Shown here: positions 63,624 to 64,000 of the stretch, piece after piece | How positions within the stretch are numbered: the first letter of the stretch is position 1 | How the letters are laid out: every line of letters starts with the position of its first letter | Origin: Heliopora coerulea | Lineage: Eukaryota > Cnidaria > Anthozoa > Scleralcyonacea > Helioporidae | DNA: 64,000 nucleotides | Reading direction: 5' to 3' | Assembly (NCBI GenBank): GCA_030142905.1 | Contig: JASJOG010000078.1 | Coordinates: 806,001 to 870,000, forward strand | Translations under genes and position numbers: made by a program | Notes under the pieces: model-generated | What the model was told of the DNA's origin: nothing | What the model saw: the letters and a program-made list of their open reading frames with translations, nothing else | The model's database searches: none

Positions 63624-64000
63624 TGTGGCTTAAGTTTGTTGCATTGGTCGAATGTTTCCCAAAACTCGTCAATCGGTTTAAAATGATCTTTTCGGGTCAG
63701 AGAAGAGAATAAAAGCATTAGTTGATTGATTCGAGAAGTACTTGCGAAAATATGGCAATGTTTAAAAATTGGACAATTAAGCCTTATATACGCATAAAAG
63801 CCAGAATATGGTAAGATTTAGTTAAACACCAAATAGTTGTAGGAAACTTTCCAAATACAATCAAATTGTTCTCCTCCGCCCAAACATCATGAAACAAATC
63901 GATTTTCGTCGATTTGACGATTTGCTGTAAAAATTTCTCCAACTCGTCAAAAACGCTTTATCTCGTCGGGATAAGACGATTACTAAAACGAACTGTGAAA
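63624..64000 (+). repeat. Last monomer (377 of 381 bp), with clustered substitutions
   Basis: A B-form unit cut by the window end four bases before completion. At 63859-63862 it has AATC where other copies have TTCT (phase 236-239): three or four adjacent bases changed at once, depending on alignment. It also has CTCCGCCC for CTCCACCC, a change otherwise seen near 39494 and 51686. The array shows no sign of ending here. Confidence 0.85.

Larger units (their letters stand above)
1..64000. repeat. Satellite DNA array, 381-bp monomer, 168 head-to-tail copies
   Basis: The motif TGTGGCTTAAG recurs every 381 bases: starts at 1, 382, 763 and 1144, continuing to 63624. All monomers I followed lie in the same orientation with no spacer between them. 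Monomer starts obey 1+381k minus the number of upstream 1-bp deletions. I checked this at 4191, 9143, 18286, 34287 and 63624, which gives four deletions in total and no net insertion. Monomers look only a few percent different from one another, mostly at recurrent diagnostic positions. A hand count of 382-762 gives 132 G+C of 381 (about 35%). Nothing but the repeat is present, so every stretch without a gene holds only this satellite. The class (nuclear satellite DNA of a eukaryote) follows from length and homogeneity; centromeric or other location is inference. I do not recognise the family or species. Confidence 0.99.

Noticed and set aside
1..64000. CRISPR array
   Set aside because: The repeat unit is 381 bp with no unique spacers between copies; the whole unit is repeated.
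1..64000. Transposon, LTR or integrated virus as origin of the repeat
   Set aside because: No coding remnants, terminal inverted repeats, target-site duplications, primer-binding sites or poly-A tails are seen. All 168 units are continuous without junction sequence.
1..64000. Telomeric repeats, rRNA spacer, tRNA or other RNA genes
   Set aside because: No TTAGGG, TTTAGGG or TTAGG runs, no rRNA-like conserved blocks and no cloverleaf with A and B boxes were found in the monomer on either strand.
1..64000. Naming the species from monomer length
   Set aside because: Satellites of about 360-385 bp occur in unrelated groups (for example tenebrionid beetles and hop or hemp relatives). I do not recognise this sequence, so length alone cannot identify the host.

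Overview
The whole 64 kb window is one uninterrupted tandem satellite array. A 381-bp, AT-rich monomer is repeated head to tail in a single orientation from the first base to the last. With phase 1 placed at the motif TGTGGCTTAAG (window base 1), there are 168 monomers. Of these, 167 are complete and the last, starting at 63624, is cut 4 bases short by the window edge. Tracking the register along the window shows only four net length changes in 64 kb, each a 1-bp deletion (near 2046, 9137, 18115 and 34118). No unrelated sequence, transposon, gene, RNA gene or array edge interrupts it.

A single simple satellite of this length points to a eukaryotic nuclear genome assembled from long reads, probably centromeric, pericentromeric or subtelomeric heterochromatin. 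Nothing here identifies the species. One hand-counted monomer (382-762) has about 35% GC and 17 CpG dinucleotides against about 11 expected from base composition. CpG is therefore not depleted, which argues against long exposure to heavy CpG methylation.

Monomers differ at a limited set of recurrent diagnostic sites, given here as phase within the 381-bp unit: 15 (G/A), 23 (G/T), 31/35/37 (ATTTGCA or GTTTCCC), 42/44, 51, 88 (A/G), 148, 160 (T/C), 168, 214, 223, 258, 285, 290/299, 317/324, 345, 352 and 378. Three recurring forms are called B (GTTTCCC at 31-37), A (GGTC at 23-26 with ATTTGCA) and T (TTGTC at 22-26 with ATTTGCA, often with AAGCTT at 156-161). Exact distances between shared rare variants reveal higher-order structure.

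Region by region: (1) 1-9.7 kb has tetramer (1,524-bp) higher-order repeats, with a clear tandem pair at 4.07-7.1 kb. (2) 9.7-16.15 kb is repeated at 21.9-27.96 kb, 32 monomers (12,191 bp) downstream, with the copy lacking one monomer in the middle. (3) 15-23.5 kb between them is an 11-monomer (about 4,190-bp) unit in tandem. (4) 26.95-37.6 kb contains a family marked by GAATTG/GATATG monomers spaced 4, 5, 10, 4 and 5 monomers apart. (5) 43-48.3 kb is an exact tetramer array. (6) 48765-49907 holds three consecutive monomers with no difference found by eye. (7) 53.2-55.2 kb has a trimer duplication of a heavily mutated lineage whose less mutated relative lies at 57.5 kb. (8) 50 kb and 61 kb share a block 29 monomers apart, and a dimer duplication lies at 59.5-60.4 kb. 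The final monomer carries a clustered four-base change.

Together these patterns are those of repeated unequal exchange and conversion at scales from one monomer to 32 monomers. There are no coding genes to work together; any function would be structural (chromatin, centromere or heterochromatin) or through satellite transcripts, and neither is shown by the sequence.
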